Positions 1 through 11,900 of a DNA stretch of 64,000 nucleotides are shown piece after piece. The notes beneath the pieces were generated by a model that had not been told where the DNA came from, did not search any database, and worked only from the letters and a program-made list of their open reading frames with translations. A program made the translations under genes and the position numbers. Origin of the DNA: Plectosphaerella cucumerina (lineage: Eukaryota > Ascomycota > Sordariomycetes > Glomerellales > Plectosphaerellaceae); contig JAGPXD010000001.1 of NCBI GenBank assembly GCA_020746995.1, positions 2,046,001 through 2,110,000 on the forward strand, given 5' to 3'. Positions within the stretch are counted from its first letter, which is position 1. Every line of letters begins with the position of its first letter.

Positions 1-2180
1 TGGGCGAGGAGAATGGCGCCCAGGAGCAGAGAGTTTCTTGGCCCTTGGCTCTTGGCCGCTTGGCGCCAGTGGATGGAAAGCAAAGGGCGTAGGGGTGGGT
101 GGTGAATCAGTCTGGCGAGCCCAGTCGTCCCCGCGCGGAGAGCCGGAGGCGAGAGCTCGTTTGCGGCGCCGAGGCTGAGAGAGGAGGGTTTCCGTATCGT
201 CAATGGGCGGGCGCGGACGTGCTGGGTGAAATGATGCGGTCTCACGGGCGCGGCAGTCGCCCGGTTGGCGGCGGGTGCGTCGGTCGTTGGCGTTGGCGGG
301 ATGAGGCCAAGCCTGGGATGCTAGGCGGTGGACGCTGGGCGGGCGGGATTTCAGAACGGAATATCCCAGCCAAGGTCGTCGGGTCGATTCATTGCGCGCC
401 GGGGAGAAATGTGTCTGTCTTGGGGTGGGATCGGTGCGATCGGTGTCCGGGATGATGAGTGGTCGTCGTCGTTGTCGTCAGAGCGAGTGCCGCCGCCGGC
501 GAGAGCAGACCCCGAATCGAAAGTGGTGCGCCAAGACAGACAGCTCTGGAGGCAATACTAGAAGCCGATGAGCGCGAGGGCGAGGGCGAGGGCAAGAGCG
601 GCGATGGCGACGGCGGCAGCGGGAGGACAGCCCGCTGACGGGAACACGAGGGCGAGGCCAAGATGTGCATCATGCCGGTGCCAAGACGACACGCCAAGAC
701 GCTCGCGGGGAATGCGACCAATGCCCAGCGACCTGCCAAGCTGTTGTCTGGTAATGGCGGCGGGGGAGGGGACCATCGTGAAAAGGAAGAAGGGAAAAAA
801 TAAGATAAAAACAGGGGCGCCCAGACACGAGGACCGCCCACAGGACAGCTGGGCGCGGTGTGATCACGACTGGAAGGGACGGGAGAGGAAGGAAAGCTGC
901 GAGCTCTCGACATTGTCATGTCATTGCCTCTCCCTGGTGTGGTCATGTGCTTACTGTGCGTCCCGGCGGAGAGGTTGCCCCCTCCGCTCCGCTCCCTCAG
1001 CTGTGCGCGGGGCGTTTCCATTGGCTCCGAGCCGGCGGAAGATGCCGACGACCCTTCCTTGCTTGACTTTGGAAGGGACGTTGGCGGGAAGGGATGACCT
1101 GGGTTGCTCCTGCCGTACCTTAATGGCGCCGATCCGATCCCAAGTCCAAATTCCGACGACAAACCACTTCGCTTCTCCTCCTTGGCAACTCTTACTGGTG
1201 CAACGATGCTTAGCTCGGCCAGCCTGATCCCGACCCGATGCCTTGGTCGTCGTCAATCATCGTCAAACAGCTGAGGCGATGCAGCCTCCCGCGCCCCTTG
1301 GCCTTCTCTGTCGCTGCTTGCCAGCTTGCCAGCATCACCCGACGGCCGCTAGCATCTTAGTCTCGATGCAAGCTCCCGAGACGGTGCGGCAGCTAGTCGT
1401 CCGGAACATGTCGCCACATATCGGACGGAAACCTCCCAGTGCAACCCGACCAACAGTCGACCGAATAGATTGCTTGATTGGCAGGCTGTCATTGAGACAG
1501 GGTGGCCGGCTGCTATCTTGACAGCACTGGACAGTTTACTCCGCCATCGAGGCGTCTAGAGATTGTGCATCACAACCCGGCCGGCCGGCCTGGACTCAAA
1601 TCTCTCCGGGACGCGGACGTGTCTGCCCGGTGGTTGCGGGCCCTGCCAATGGTCTCCGGCTCCGACGTTACGGCGGGTGGTCTGTCTCCGCTGTCCAATC
1701 CCGCTCTGGCTAGGTAATGATGGTGAGATGTCAGCTGTACGGTGCCTCGATGCTTTTACCAAAGGCCATCAGGAACAACGGCGTGGTGGTTTTTCCTCAA
1801 AGACGGTGTGTCGCCTCAACACAATCCCGTTAACAAACATTGTTCTTTCCGCAGCTACAAAGTCAATGTTTCCACACAAAGCATTGCCCATCGCCGGTTA
1901 CTCACAAGTACACTGGATGCCACCTGTCTTTGATATCAGCGCATGTGAATCGCGACAGCCGTTCTCTCCGAGAGGCACTGATTCGGCCATAGATGCACTG
2001 GATGCTGATTTCGTGACAGAGAGGCCACATGCATTCTCTCTGAGCTCTATATATTCGTCGTATTGACCCTTGTGTTCTGATGATTACCAGCAATTCACAA
2101 CACTAGCAGCAACACAACATCACCCTCATTTTCATACAAGAACTTGGCTTATATCTGAGCCGTCAATTCTATCCACAATC
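1..2180. other. Gene-free stretch upstream of the first gene
   Basis: No convincing coding sequence is visible. The open frames here are GC-driven, overlap on both strands and have low-complexity Arg/Pro/Ser-rich composition without a recognisable domain. There is a short GCGAGG-type tandem near 570-600. From about 1,700 onward the sequence becomes less GC-rich, as expected for the promoter and leader of the gene starting at 2181. Confidence 0.6.
2047..2055 (+). promoter_or_regulatory. Candidate TATA box
   Basis: The string CTATATATT lies about 130 bases before the ATG at 2181, in an AT-richer leader with CA-rich sequence. The position suits a TATA element for the downstream intronless gene. 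This is inferred from position and consensus only. Confidence 0.35.
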
Positions 2181-3164
2181 ATGGATTCTCAAGCTCCCAA
2201 GCGGAGCATCCGCACTCACTCTGAAGGCTGGTCCACCAGAGACCTTGCTGCTCAAGATTCATATCCTTCTGTCGAGCCGGCAAGCTACCCTGAACAGCGC
2301 TACCGTGACATGCCAGGCAAGTACGCACCCCCTCCTTTTGACTACGAGTACGATAGAGTCTCTCGCAGCTCTCGCCCCGGTCCCCAGGTCCCCGCAAGGC
2401 CCGGTGAGTCCAGTCGCCGTAGGGAGAACCCGTCATCCACCCGAAGCAGTCCAAGAGGTGAGAGGAGGGCCCGATCAACACCCGAGCCAGCCCGCGAACC
2501 TGCAAAAGACGCTTCTGCCACCGTCAGCACAGAGACGGCGCTGGTGCTTGTCCCGAAAGGGAAGGAGTACTACTCGGACAGCTCAGAGAGCTACACCGTT
2601 ATAGTCTCTGACTCGGAGGGCGAGCAGGAAAGGACTCGTAGGTCCGCAAGACATGCCGGGCGTCGAGAGGACTCGAGGCGCCATCTGGGGCCCAGCCGCC
2701 GAGACTCTGAACACCGGGGCAGAGACAGGTACGATCGGCCACCTCCTCCCCGCCAGCAAAGTTACGATCCCCGTTACGACGAGCGGGATGGACGGGAAAG
2801 CCGCCGTGCCCCTCCCCGTCCGGCAGGATACAGCGTGCCCCCAATCGGCCGCCGGCCCGAGTTCGATACCCGGCCCAGGGAGCCTGAGCCGTACTACCGT
2901 CACGTCCAGGTCGGCAGCGGCCGTCGCAATGATGTTCGTTACTTCGGGACGGGCTTCGCGGTCCCGGACCCTCGGCAAGCGTCGTATGCGGATTACGACC
3001 GCCCCCAGAGGCCTATGAGGAGTAGCTCGATGCGGCCCGCCGAGTCTTCACGACAAGGGCGGCCCCCGGCCCCGGCCCCGACCCCGCCACCGGCACCCCG
3101 GGTGGAAATTGTCGTTATCGAGGAGAGGGAGACACGCCGTGGTCGCAATGTTCGATACTACTAG
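2181..3164 (+). CDS. Intronless Arg/Ser/Pro-rich disordered protein, unknown function
   Basis: I do not recognise this gene. The 327-residue protein begins MDSQAPKRSIRTHSEGW and is almost wholly low-complexity: RS/SR, RE/ER and DR dipeptides, proline runs (RPPPPRQQSYDPRYDERD) and an acidic patch, VIVSDSEGEQE. Only a short stretch near the middle (TETALVLVPKGKEYYSDSSE) and the C-terminal tail (VEIVVIEERETRRGRNVRYY) look ordered or conserved. There is no signal peptide or membrane segment. The frame is open upstream to an earlier ATG at 2070, but 2181 is preferred because it follows an AT-rich leader and a TATA-like element. RS-rich composition can indicate RNA or nuclear association, but that is only compositional inference. 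Confidence 0.65.
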   Translation: MDSQAPKRSIRTHSEGWSTRDLAAQDSYPSVEPASYPEQRYRDMPGKYAPPPFDYEYDRVSRSSRPGPQVPARPGESSRRRENPSSTRSSPRGERRARSTPEPAREPAKDASATVSTETALVLVPKGKEYYSDSSESYTVIVSDSEGEQERTRRSARHAGRREDSRRHLGPSRRDSEHRGRDRYDRPPPPRQQSYDPRYDERDGRESRRAPPRPAGYSVPPIGRRPEFDTRPREPEPYYRHVQVGSGRRNDVRYFGTGFAVPDPRQASYADYDRPQRPMRSSSMRPAESSRQGRPPAPAPTPPPAPRVEIVVIEERETRRGRNVRYY

Positions 3165-3582
3165 TGTAGTGTCGAGATTGGGCAGCCACATGAGAGGACT
3201 ACCTAGTTTGGATCGTGATCGTTCAGAATACACAAGCACATTTATCGATAGAAGACTCAAATTCATTATGCAACGTATTTCGTATTCGTGTCATGATGAT
3301 GTACGGAAATAAGACTGCTGACGAGCAACCAGGGCATGGCCTCCAACGCCTTGAACGTGATGCGATGCGCTATGCGGGAAAGGAAAAGGTATCATAGAGA
3401 GTGTCATGCAGAACACGAGGTTTGTGCAGAGCAGAGCAGAGCAGAAGCCGCGATGATGCAGGCTTGATGGACAAAGAGGATGATCGTCGGGATCCGTGAG
3501 TCGTTAGGCGTAATAGTCGTAGGGGTGGGGGTTGTTTGAGTTTAGGTAGTTGGTGTGGTGGTGGTGAACCAGGCAGCCATCG
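3165..3582. other. Convergent intergenic region
   Basis: This gap lies between the stop of the Arg-rich gene (+) and the stop of the MscL-like gene (-), so it should hold both 3' UTRs. It contains a short GCAGAGCAGA tandem near 3427-3443. I see no gene or RNA structure. Confidence 0.6.
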
Positions 3583-4301
3583 TTATCGATGGATGCGGTC
3601 CTCTCGTCCATCTAACCAACTGGTACAGTTGACGCATCGTACAGCCTGTCGGGAGGAATGAGTGAGAGTTCACTGAGTTGATGAGAGAATGTTGGCACTC
3701 ACCGATGCGCTGACGAGTTTCTTGCAATATTTGCATTTCGTCGTGTGTTTGATGATCGGCTCAGATGAGAACAGCTGGTAGAAGTGGGCGAGGCCGTATA
3801 AACATATACCAACGCAGAAAAAGCTGATGACCGAGTTGATGAATGAGCTGCACCGAGAGTCAGCGAGATGTGCCATGGTCATGAGATTGGCTGTGCTGCT
3901 CACCCGTATGCTAACACGACAGCGCCATCATCTTTGGCTCGCGCGAGGGTGTTGTACCCCTCCTGCTCGTCGTAGTTGTCGCCTTTTTTGAGAACGGCAA
4001 ACTTCTCCTCCATGTTGTGGTCAAGAGGGAAGATGACAGACAGAGGCGGCAGGAGGATGTTCGAGACGAACGAGTTGACGACCGTGGTGAAGGCGGCCGC
4101 CAGGCTGGGGCAATGTCAGTGGATGACCCCGACAGAGGTCCGGAACACTGTGTGCGAAACTCACATCAGACCAAAGGCGATCTCGAGGATGTTGCCCTGC
4201 ATGGCAAAATCGACAAAGCCGCTCCACAGACGACGGGCCTTCTCGCCCGTCTGGGCGAGGACGGTATCCTCGTCATCCGAGAAGTCGCCGAGGCGAGGCA
4301 T
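3583..4301 (-). CDS. MscL-family large-conductance mechanosensitive channel with C-terminal zinc ribbon
   Basis: Predicted 181-residue channel subunit, spliced from exons 4165-4301, 3904-4104, 3703-3847 and 3583-3645 (coding order); all junctions are GT...AG and the frame closes exactly. After a short acidic N-terminus (MPRLGDFSDDED) comes the MscL core: FAMQGNILEIAFGLILAAAF and NSFVSNILLPPLSVIFP form TM1 (about residues 32-70), corresponding to the bacterial FAMRGNVVDLAVG...II.PP pattern. The periplasmic-type loop follows, then TM2 (SFINSVISFFCVGICLYGL, about 114-135). The tail replaces the bacterial helical bundle with a CxxC-x10-CxxC zinc ribbon (CKYCKK...RCVNC); the second half is encoded by the last small exon. 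The family opens under membrane tension to release osmolytes. Which fungal membrane it occupies is unknown. Confidence 0.85.
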
Positions 4302-5811
4302 TGCTGCGGTTGATTTGGGGGGGCTCCAGGTGAGAACCCGGGAAGGGTGAGGAGGAAAAAGAGTATGAGGGCGGTGACGGGCGGGATCGTGAGGTCTAAT
4401 GTACTACTGTCGGCGGGAGGGGTCTGTCGTTCGTGGCCGGGGTGCACGTGGCGCCTGCTGCAGGGACTGGATTGCTGGTGGCTGGCTGCCGGTGGGCGGG
4501 GGGTCACGATGGATGTTCAAGGGTCTGGGCCGGGCTCACCGCTAGAAGGAGCCCCTGTCGGGCTGGGAGAAGGCGCTGTCAGTGGGCAGATTGCAGATTG
4601 CGGAAGCGAGGCAGGCGGTGATGGGAGGCGGGGGACGGGGGAGGGGTTTTGGGGGGAGGTTGGTCGTCCCAAATGGGCGCTTTTCTCAGTTGGGCCGCTT
4701 TGGGCCGATTTGGCCGAGTCGGTCTTTCATGCGATTCGAAACACCGAGCACGAGGGCACATGTTTCTTTGAAAAGGACTATCAGACAAAGAATATAGTTT
4801 CCGTCAACTCTAATTTCCAACGGTCTTGCCGACGCCTTCTAGCCCCAGAACCCGTCTCTCAGAGTTCAGCTTGTACTAATTCACAGCACCAGCAATTGGC
4901 GATCGCTCCCAGGACGAGACACGGCTCGATACTCATGGCTGCCAGGCTTCGAATAGGGCGACAAAAGTTTCATCTGCTCTCTGGCCTTGCAAACACCAAC
5001 CTCAGACGATAAAACAAGGGTCTCGAGATCTCGACATCTTTTCGGCGGTGAGGCCGATAGCCACTGACAGACTTCCACCAACACCAGCCTCACAGAAGGG
5101 TTGGTGGCTGCCCCATCCAATCAACACACAGACACCTGTCACTATCCCAGCCACAGCGTGATGTCATCACCACCGACGTCATTGTTGACTGGCACGATGT
5201 TACTTTACATTTCTCCATTCCTGAACTTATTTGTTTCTCCCTCCACTCCATATCCCTGTCTATAGCTCAAATGCAAACAAACAGAAGCCCAATCTACAAA
5301 CAAAGTGACGGGGAGGGCCGAGGGCCTCGTCTATTCATCCCAGGCCAGCTCCCCCGAAATGAGGACATCTGCCGTCCCACGACGCGTCATGTTCAAAGAA
5401 AAAATAGGGGTCATCTCCAGTGCTCCTACCCTCCCAGACACGCGCCCGAGACGTGACTGCCCCCCCTGGTGACCATATTTCAGGGGACCGCTCTATTGGC
5501 CCCAGCCGGCACTTGCCCATGGGTGATCGACGCGCCATGCATCCGCCATACGAATGCCAAGTTTTACCGCCGGCCGTGGCTGTGAATCAGCCTTCCTTGT
5601 CTGCGTTTGTTGCATCATCACCCTGATCTGGTTTTCTTGGCCAGCGCAGACCTTGTGCGCTGGTTTCTTTATTCCCCCAACCCAGTACATCTAGACCTCG
5701 TCTCCTTCTCTTGCTTCAAGGACGACAAACTTCTCCGGAGAAACAACTTGGCGTCGTCAAACATCATACCAGCATAACATATACTTCGCGTGCCGGGAAA
5801 CCACCGCAACG
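4302..5811. other. Divergent promoter region between MscL-like and SUR7-like genes
   Basis: This 1.5 kb separates the divergent starts at 4301 (-) and 5812 (+). Near the SUR7-like gene it carries the CT-rich leader typical of fungal 5' UTRs (about 5,690-5,760). A 221-codon open frame on the + strand (4347-5012) has no recognisable domain and looks fortuitous. Confidence 0.6.
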
Positions 5812-6838
5812 ATGCTCGGCCGACTCTCCGTCCTGATCCCCTGGGCACTCTGCACAGTGTCCTTTATCCTCTCCTTCCTCCTCCTCTTCGCCGGCCACAA
5901 GGAGGGGTTCCTGGAGGAATATGCCCTCATCAGAGTTCGTACCACTGGTCCTAGACCTTGCCTGCTCACAGTACTCACCTTGAATTGTAGTTCAACACAT
6001 CAACTCTCGGCTATGACCTCGTGCCCACCTCTGACGAGACTGAGGATCGCGGCGGCCTCGGCGGCTTCATCGATGACCTCCAGGATGGCGCCGCCGACTT
6101 CCTCAACGACATCGGCAACGACATCGCCGATCGCCTTGCCGACGAACTTGGCATCTCGCAGTGGTACTCAGTCCATCTCATGACCCTCTGCCGCGGCGAG
6201 TTCGAGCCCAACGCGACGGACCCCAGCCTCGACTACAATGTCACCAGCTGCACGAGGTCCTCCCCGGATAGTACGTGGCCCTTGCCTACTTCACTTCAAG
6301 CCACATGTCGCTAACATGTCCCTCCTCAGACCGCGTCAACCTCACCGAGCTCATCGATAACGAGCTCCAAGCCGGCCCCCTGCACATCTCCCTCGCCGAG
6401 ATCAACTGGCCCTCGCAGGTCGACGACGCAATCTCCACTGTCAACGACGTCCTCCTCGCCATCTTCATCCTCTACTGCCTTGCTATCGGCTTCTCAGGCC
6501 TAGCCATGATCACCGCCCTGGCCGCCTTATTCCTCGACCCCCGCCGTCGCGCCGTTACCCTCGTCAACTTCACCCTGGTCTTCCTCGCCTTCATCGTCCT
6601 CCTCGGCGCCAGCATCGGCGTCACCGTCGGCGGCCGCATCGGCGAGGACAAGATCAACGAGCACGGCGACGACATTGGCATCTCTGCCGAGCGGGGCATG
6701 GGCTTCCTCGCCTTTTCGTGGGCCGCTTTCGGCACCATCACTGTCGCTCTTCTCTACTGGCTGGTCATGTTCTGCGTTGATCGCCGCGAGAAGAAGAGGT
6801 ACCGTCACAGCTACCACGGCCAGAAGGGCTGGCACTAG
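5812..6838 (+). CDS. SUR7/PalI-family four-pass plasma membrane protein
   Basis: Predicted 303-residue membrane protein from exons 5812-5934, 5991-6270 and 6330-6838, which close in frame. TM1 is at the N-terminus (LIPWALCTVSFILSFLLLFA). A long extracytosolic loop follows, with the cysteines of the family (MTLCRGEF and VTSCTRSS) and N-glycosylation sequons. Three further TM segments come after (VLLAIFILYCLAIGFSGLAM, LVNFTLVFLAFIVLLGASIG, GFLAFSWAAFGTITVALLYW). The tail is short and basic (DRREKKRYRHSYHGQKGWH). SUR7/PalI proteins act in eisosomes, endocytosis, cell-wall integrity or ambient-pH sensing. The topology and the cysteine-bearing loop support the family; the subfamily (Sur7, Fmp45 or PalI) cannot be fixed here. 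The short tail argues against PalI, which usually has a long cytosolic tail. Confidence 0.78.
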
Positions 6839-7097
6839 GTTAAGCTTGTGAAGCAACCAGTGATGCGAAGAGAGGTTTGGATTCGACTCATGGGATAATG
6901 AAGTTTTGGACATGACAGCACGGCGTTCGTTGAAATTCGTTACCCGCAGTATAGGCACGCGATAGTCCGCGCATCTGGCATGCCGGACGTACATGAATAT
7001 AGATTAGACACATTACAACATGAAGTTTATTCGTACAAGATCCTGCTTTGTCCAAGCGTATCCTGATGAGCTGATGTCACATAGTCCGTGTCTAAAT

Positions 7098-8925
7098 CTA
7101 CGGCTCCACGGCATCCTTGTCAACATCAATGAATCGCCCCTTGCCCGACCTCTTCCCAATAATATGCTTCTCCACGCTCTCCGCCGTGGCCACCGCCCGC
7201 CTCACCCTCTCCTTGTCTCCCAGCACGGTGTCCTCCGCCACGTCATAGCCATCCCGCAGCGTCAACATCGTCACCTTGCCCCAATCCACCTCCCAGTCGA
7301 CCCTATCGCCATCACGATCGTACATGAGCGCCGCGAACCACGCCCCGCAACCCGTGAGGTCCAGATACTCGAGCCGGTACAGCGATCGACTCAGCCGCCG
7401 GAGCAAGATGACGGCCTCGGCCCAGTCGTCATCTAGAGAGTGCGCATATGGTCCCGTGCCGGAGTATTGCACGGGGCGGCCGGAGGTCGTGCCAGAGACG
7501 GTGGCGAACTTTGAGTTGGGTGTGAGGCTGGGCTCGGGCCAGTATGCCAGGCTCAGGTGGGTGAGTGAACCCAGTCTGGGGGCAAGGGCGAGCAGGTGCT
7601 TCCACGATGGGGACTTGCTGCCTGTCGATGGGTCGACTGCCAGGGAAAGGTGGGTGAGATTCGGGAGAAGCTGGGGCGGGAGAGAGGGTGCCTCGGCCTC
7701 GTCCCATGAATCTTGGACCTGTGCTGCAGCAGGCGATGCGAGGCGAGGGGGAAAGAGGATGTCCGTCAGCTCCCTGACTGTCAATCCATGGCCGATGGAG
7801 CCAGAGAGATCGAGGCAGTGGAAGTCAGCGTTGAGAGAGGCGAGAGACTCGGTCGAGGCGGGCGCAACGCCCTCCCCCTCCTGCCCGTCTGGAAAGGGGG
7901 CAATGATGATCCTGAGGTCTCGCGGGCTGATGCCGCGTTCACTCCAGACGCCCACGTACGCAATCAGCGCGGACCTGAGACGGCTGTGCAAGGTGTGGAG
8001 GTAGTGCTGGTCGTAGACACTCTGAAACTCCCAGTCCACGGCCATTCTCCTCAAGATCAGGTCCGTCATGGAGCCCCTGTCGGGCACATAGGATCCGGGC
8101 ATCCGGTAAAAGTGCGCGCGGCCTCCTTGGCCCAGGGGCCGACTGCCCGCCGAGCTGGCGGTGTTCAAGTTCCTCACGCGCTGCTCCAACCAGCTGCGAG
8201 GCGCTCTGGGCCCCGGGGGAAATCTCCTTCCGTCCGCATCCCTCCTGACCGGCCGCCGGGGAGCCGGTGGCGGCGTCTCGGGGATCTGGAGAATCTGGCG
8301 GATGGAGGGGGGCAGAGTGCCGGGCGTGCCAGGGCTGACGAAGGATGAGGAAGAGGCAGCGACGGAAGCTGCAGGAGGGTGGTCGGACGAAGCTAGAGCC
8401 GCCCGACGGAGGCTGGCTAGGAGCTCGTTGACACCCTTGGTCTGAGTTTCTATTCCAGACGCAGCGTCAGCATCAAACGTGCGCCAGAGACACCGCGTGA
8501 CAGCGGGTACAGGGATAAGGGGTTATCGCCGAGGACGCCTGCCGGCACCGGCCCGTCGGGGGGCCGCTCACACCCTTGGAAAGGTCGGGCGGTGAGAGAC
8601 GGGCTGGCAGGGCAGCGGCATGCATGAGCCAAGAAGCGCATTCCAAGCTCTGCTGAGGCCGATACCATGCATCAGGTGGCCCAGGTGTAGGCAACACCAC
8701 ATGAACCAAGCCAGACCGGTGCCCAGAAGGCCATGGTATTGGACTGGGCAGAAAATGGTTGCCTTCCTTGGGGCGACGTCGACGACGACGATGATGACGA
8801 ACACGGAGCAAAAGCGCAGGGAAGATCATACCGGATGATGTCGGCCTAGCGCTTGAAGCGCCGAGAGATGCCGGGGCTGTGGACTGCGGCTTGGAGAAGT
8901 TTGACTGGTGTCTTTTCTTGGGCAT
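7098..8925 (-). CDS. Conserved-looking fungal protein with leucine-rich-repeat-like segments, unknown function
   Basis: Modelled as two exons, 8832-8925 and 7098-8449, giving 481 residues. The 382-base intron (GTATGA...ATAG) is long for this window, but the join restores a single frame: MPKKRHQSNFSKP...RPTSS continues into ETQTKGVNELLASLRRAAL. No in-frame ATG exists at the head of exon 2. After a Ser/Pro-rich linker (SIRQILQIPETPPPAPRRPV) come leucine-rich units spaced as in LRR proteins: HCLDLSGSIGHGLTVRELTD, LPNLTHLSLAVD, LGSLTHLSLAYW and LYRLEYLDLTGC. The C-terminus is charged (KHIIGKRSGKGRFIDVDKD). No F-box is evident. The LRR call rests on pattern only, and the exon 1 assignment is the least certain part. 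Confidence 0.6.
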
Positions 8926-11900
8926 GGCACAAGAAACAGGGCGGCTGGGGGAGGACAAGACTTGTCGCGTGGTGTGGCTTCAACGGACTGAAGAAGCCGG
9001 ACTGGACTTGGCCGTGGCAATCAACGGCGTCGGCGTCGGCGTGGGTTTTCTGCTGGCGGACGGACGGACACCACGAGTTGGTGAACAGCAGCAGTTGCTG
9101 AAGACGGATCGTAGGGCTCGAGGGATCGCCTCTTCTCATGAGCACGACATTGAAGTTTGCCGCGACGTTGGCCTCATGTCTTGGCGCTGACTGTAGGTGG
9201 TGGTAGCGTGGTGATTGATGACTCTTCGGCACGCACGCTGCTGAGCTGCAGGCAGTCAAGGCAGTGCCAGTGAGCGGGGGCCCATCAGGATGCGTGGGGC
9301 TGCGCGCTCCACGCCGATGCCGATGCCAGTGGGGGGTCGGCCCGGGGGGCGCTTCCCATCCACCCTCCCTCACTCTCTCTCCCTCCCTTCAAGACTCTCC
9401 CACCAGGCCCGAAGCGTGGCAGGCAACCAAGTTTCTTCTGCTGGAGCTTTCCGGGACTGGCTTGGGGCATTCCATTTGTGCCCCCTGGCCCGCAAACTCC
9501 TGGTCCGTGCGTATGGGCGTACCAGAGCGCGCCGACGGACGTCCCCTTGCCTCGTGCTGCTTGATCCAAGAAGAGAAGTTGGGTTGAGCTGGACTGGGCC
9601 GGCCGGTGGACGCCCCTTACCCCATCTCTCCGCACAAACTACCGACCGGCGTCGAGTCAAACGTGACGTCTTGCCAACGCTCCCCGGCCCCATTCGCCAG
9701 ACAAAGGCGGCCAGAGGAGTCTCACGCGGTTCACGGTCATGGAGATCGTCAGATGGCCTGATGAGACTCGGCCCGAATCCTAGCTCGCCGCCATGTCACC
9801 CTCTAGACGGCTTCCCCTGGATTACATCTGCAGGGACCACTTGGGGCCACCTTGGATGAATAGGTCCTTGTACATCCCGTGCCAAGCCCCGATGCACTGA
9901 GCTTGACGCGTGTTGCCCGACCATCGTCAGGTGCTGATCTTCGCAAGGCTGAAAGCTTCGTCTCTTTCGAACTAGCGTTTCGATTAGCTCTCCCACGGAG
10001 GTGCCCGACGGGCGGAGCAGCTCACCGTGATGGTCGACGGTGTCCCTGCATGCCCGAGATCTGGACCACAGTGGGAGCAATATCGAGATCATCCTGCCAG
10101 GCTGCCTCGATACCGAGGCGAAGGAGGGGCCCCTCTGTCGCGGGATTCGTTGACTCCCATCGCGGCTGTTGAATGTCGCAACAAGGTAGACGTGTGTCTC
10201 TCGCCAAGTGGGGATTTCCATAGGTGATAGACATCGTTGCCCACAGCTTGACATGTCTCTGCCCGGAGAGCTGACCCCTCCTCGTTGTGGCAGGCGCGTC
10301 AGGACCAGCAGGGCCGCCCCGATCCTGAGGGACTGGACCCAACAGCAAGAAGGTCCGGATGGGGCCGGCCGGCTCCCTTCACAGCAGCGGTGTCTGGCCC
10401 GTGACCTGACCATGAGACGGTGTCCAGATATCCATGCGAAAATCATGGCGATCTCTGTTCAACGTTGCATCGTCAACTGGTGGGGTCATTGGCCAGGCGC
10501 ACTGCTTCTGAAACTGGGCGCGGGCGGGAAAAGGGGGCGGGAGAGTACATTCACACCGTGTTTGCATCCGCGGAAGCTGGGCCCGTCCCTTGCCAGTGGC
10601 CCCCGAATCGGGCGGGCTTGGAGGCGGCGAGGCAGCCGAGTGGCGAGACTGAGAACTCTGGAGCCTCCATCACAGCACCACACCGAGGCGCAGGATGAAG
10701 GCGGGCGGGGAAGAGGGGGGGCGTGTCGGTTCTGCCGCCGCCTCGTTTTCCACCTACGCCTCAGCACGTTGCCTGCCCCCGGCAAGACGATGGGCGGCCT
10801 TCTCGTCGGTGAGAGGGAGGATCGGCGCTGCCACGGGGTCCATCGAGGATTGCCTGCCGGACCGGGCGCAGTGGTAGACAAGGTAGATATTCAGGTCGAA
10901 TGGCGGAGGCGTTTCGAATTAGACTGTTGACAGGCTCGGGCCAGATCCGGAAGTGGAAAGCGAGCGGCAGCCGACTCGACTACTCCTTTCTCTCGACCTG
11001 CCCGGGGCTGTCCAAGCAGATGCAGTGGCCTGGGTGGACCACACCCTCTGCTGTCTTGCTGAAACGGCATTGGGGTAGTCAAGCGGCCGCGAGCCGTATA
11101 TGCCGTGACCCATCCCGAGGGAGTGGTTGCCAACGAGAGCCCAAGGACCCAGACATTCAGGGCGGCACATGCAAGTGCCCTCGCCCCGGAAGTGCCGCTA
11201 GCCAAGGAGAAGGGCGCCTGGCCGTGCCGCTGGTGGGTGCTCCTCGGTATGAGAAGGCCACGGTCATCATGCAATCTGGCTCGGTTGATCTGGTTGGCTT
11301 GAGGTCGTGAATGGGGTGCTGGTCTAATCGACGATGAAACCGAGAGGGCTCTGCCTCGTGTCCTTGGCTGTGGTCGATGACTGGAGGCCTTTGCCCTTTG
11401 ACCGAGAGACTGATGCGGTTCGGCCTTGTTTTGAACAGCGCAGCAGACCAAGGGGCCGTCTCGAAGCGAGACGGCCCAAGAGCGAGGAAGAGCTTGATCG
11501 GCTTGCTTGTCGTCTTGCCCTCCGAGCTGGTTAAGCAACTGCCAGGACTGTCTCGGATACACAATCCAGCCATTTTGATGACAAACTGTCGAAGTGACTA
11601 CTAATTTCTCAGCTGGTGGCACGGGAAAGAACTTGTGACAAACGATGGCTCGGTTTTCAGGCGTTGATCGACCCTGATGGAGAATGACAAGAAACGGTGT
11701 CGCTCAGGCCGAAGATGGCCACAACATCACCGAACGTTTTCGACGCAGATCTCGAGCGCCATGTCAGGGCAAGACCAGAAAGCCAGGCCAGAAGAGAAAA
11801 GTGTTTGGCCGCGATATCAGGGGCCTTGAGCAACGCAATACGAGTATATGCAACGTCGTAGGGAGAAGAGAGCTAAGAGGAGGGGAGCAAGCAACCCGCG

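Noticed and set aside
4347..5012. 221-codon frame between the MscL-like and SUR7-like genes
   Set aside because: Low-complexity Gly-rich composition, lies in a divergent promoter, no domain.
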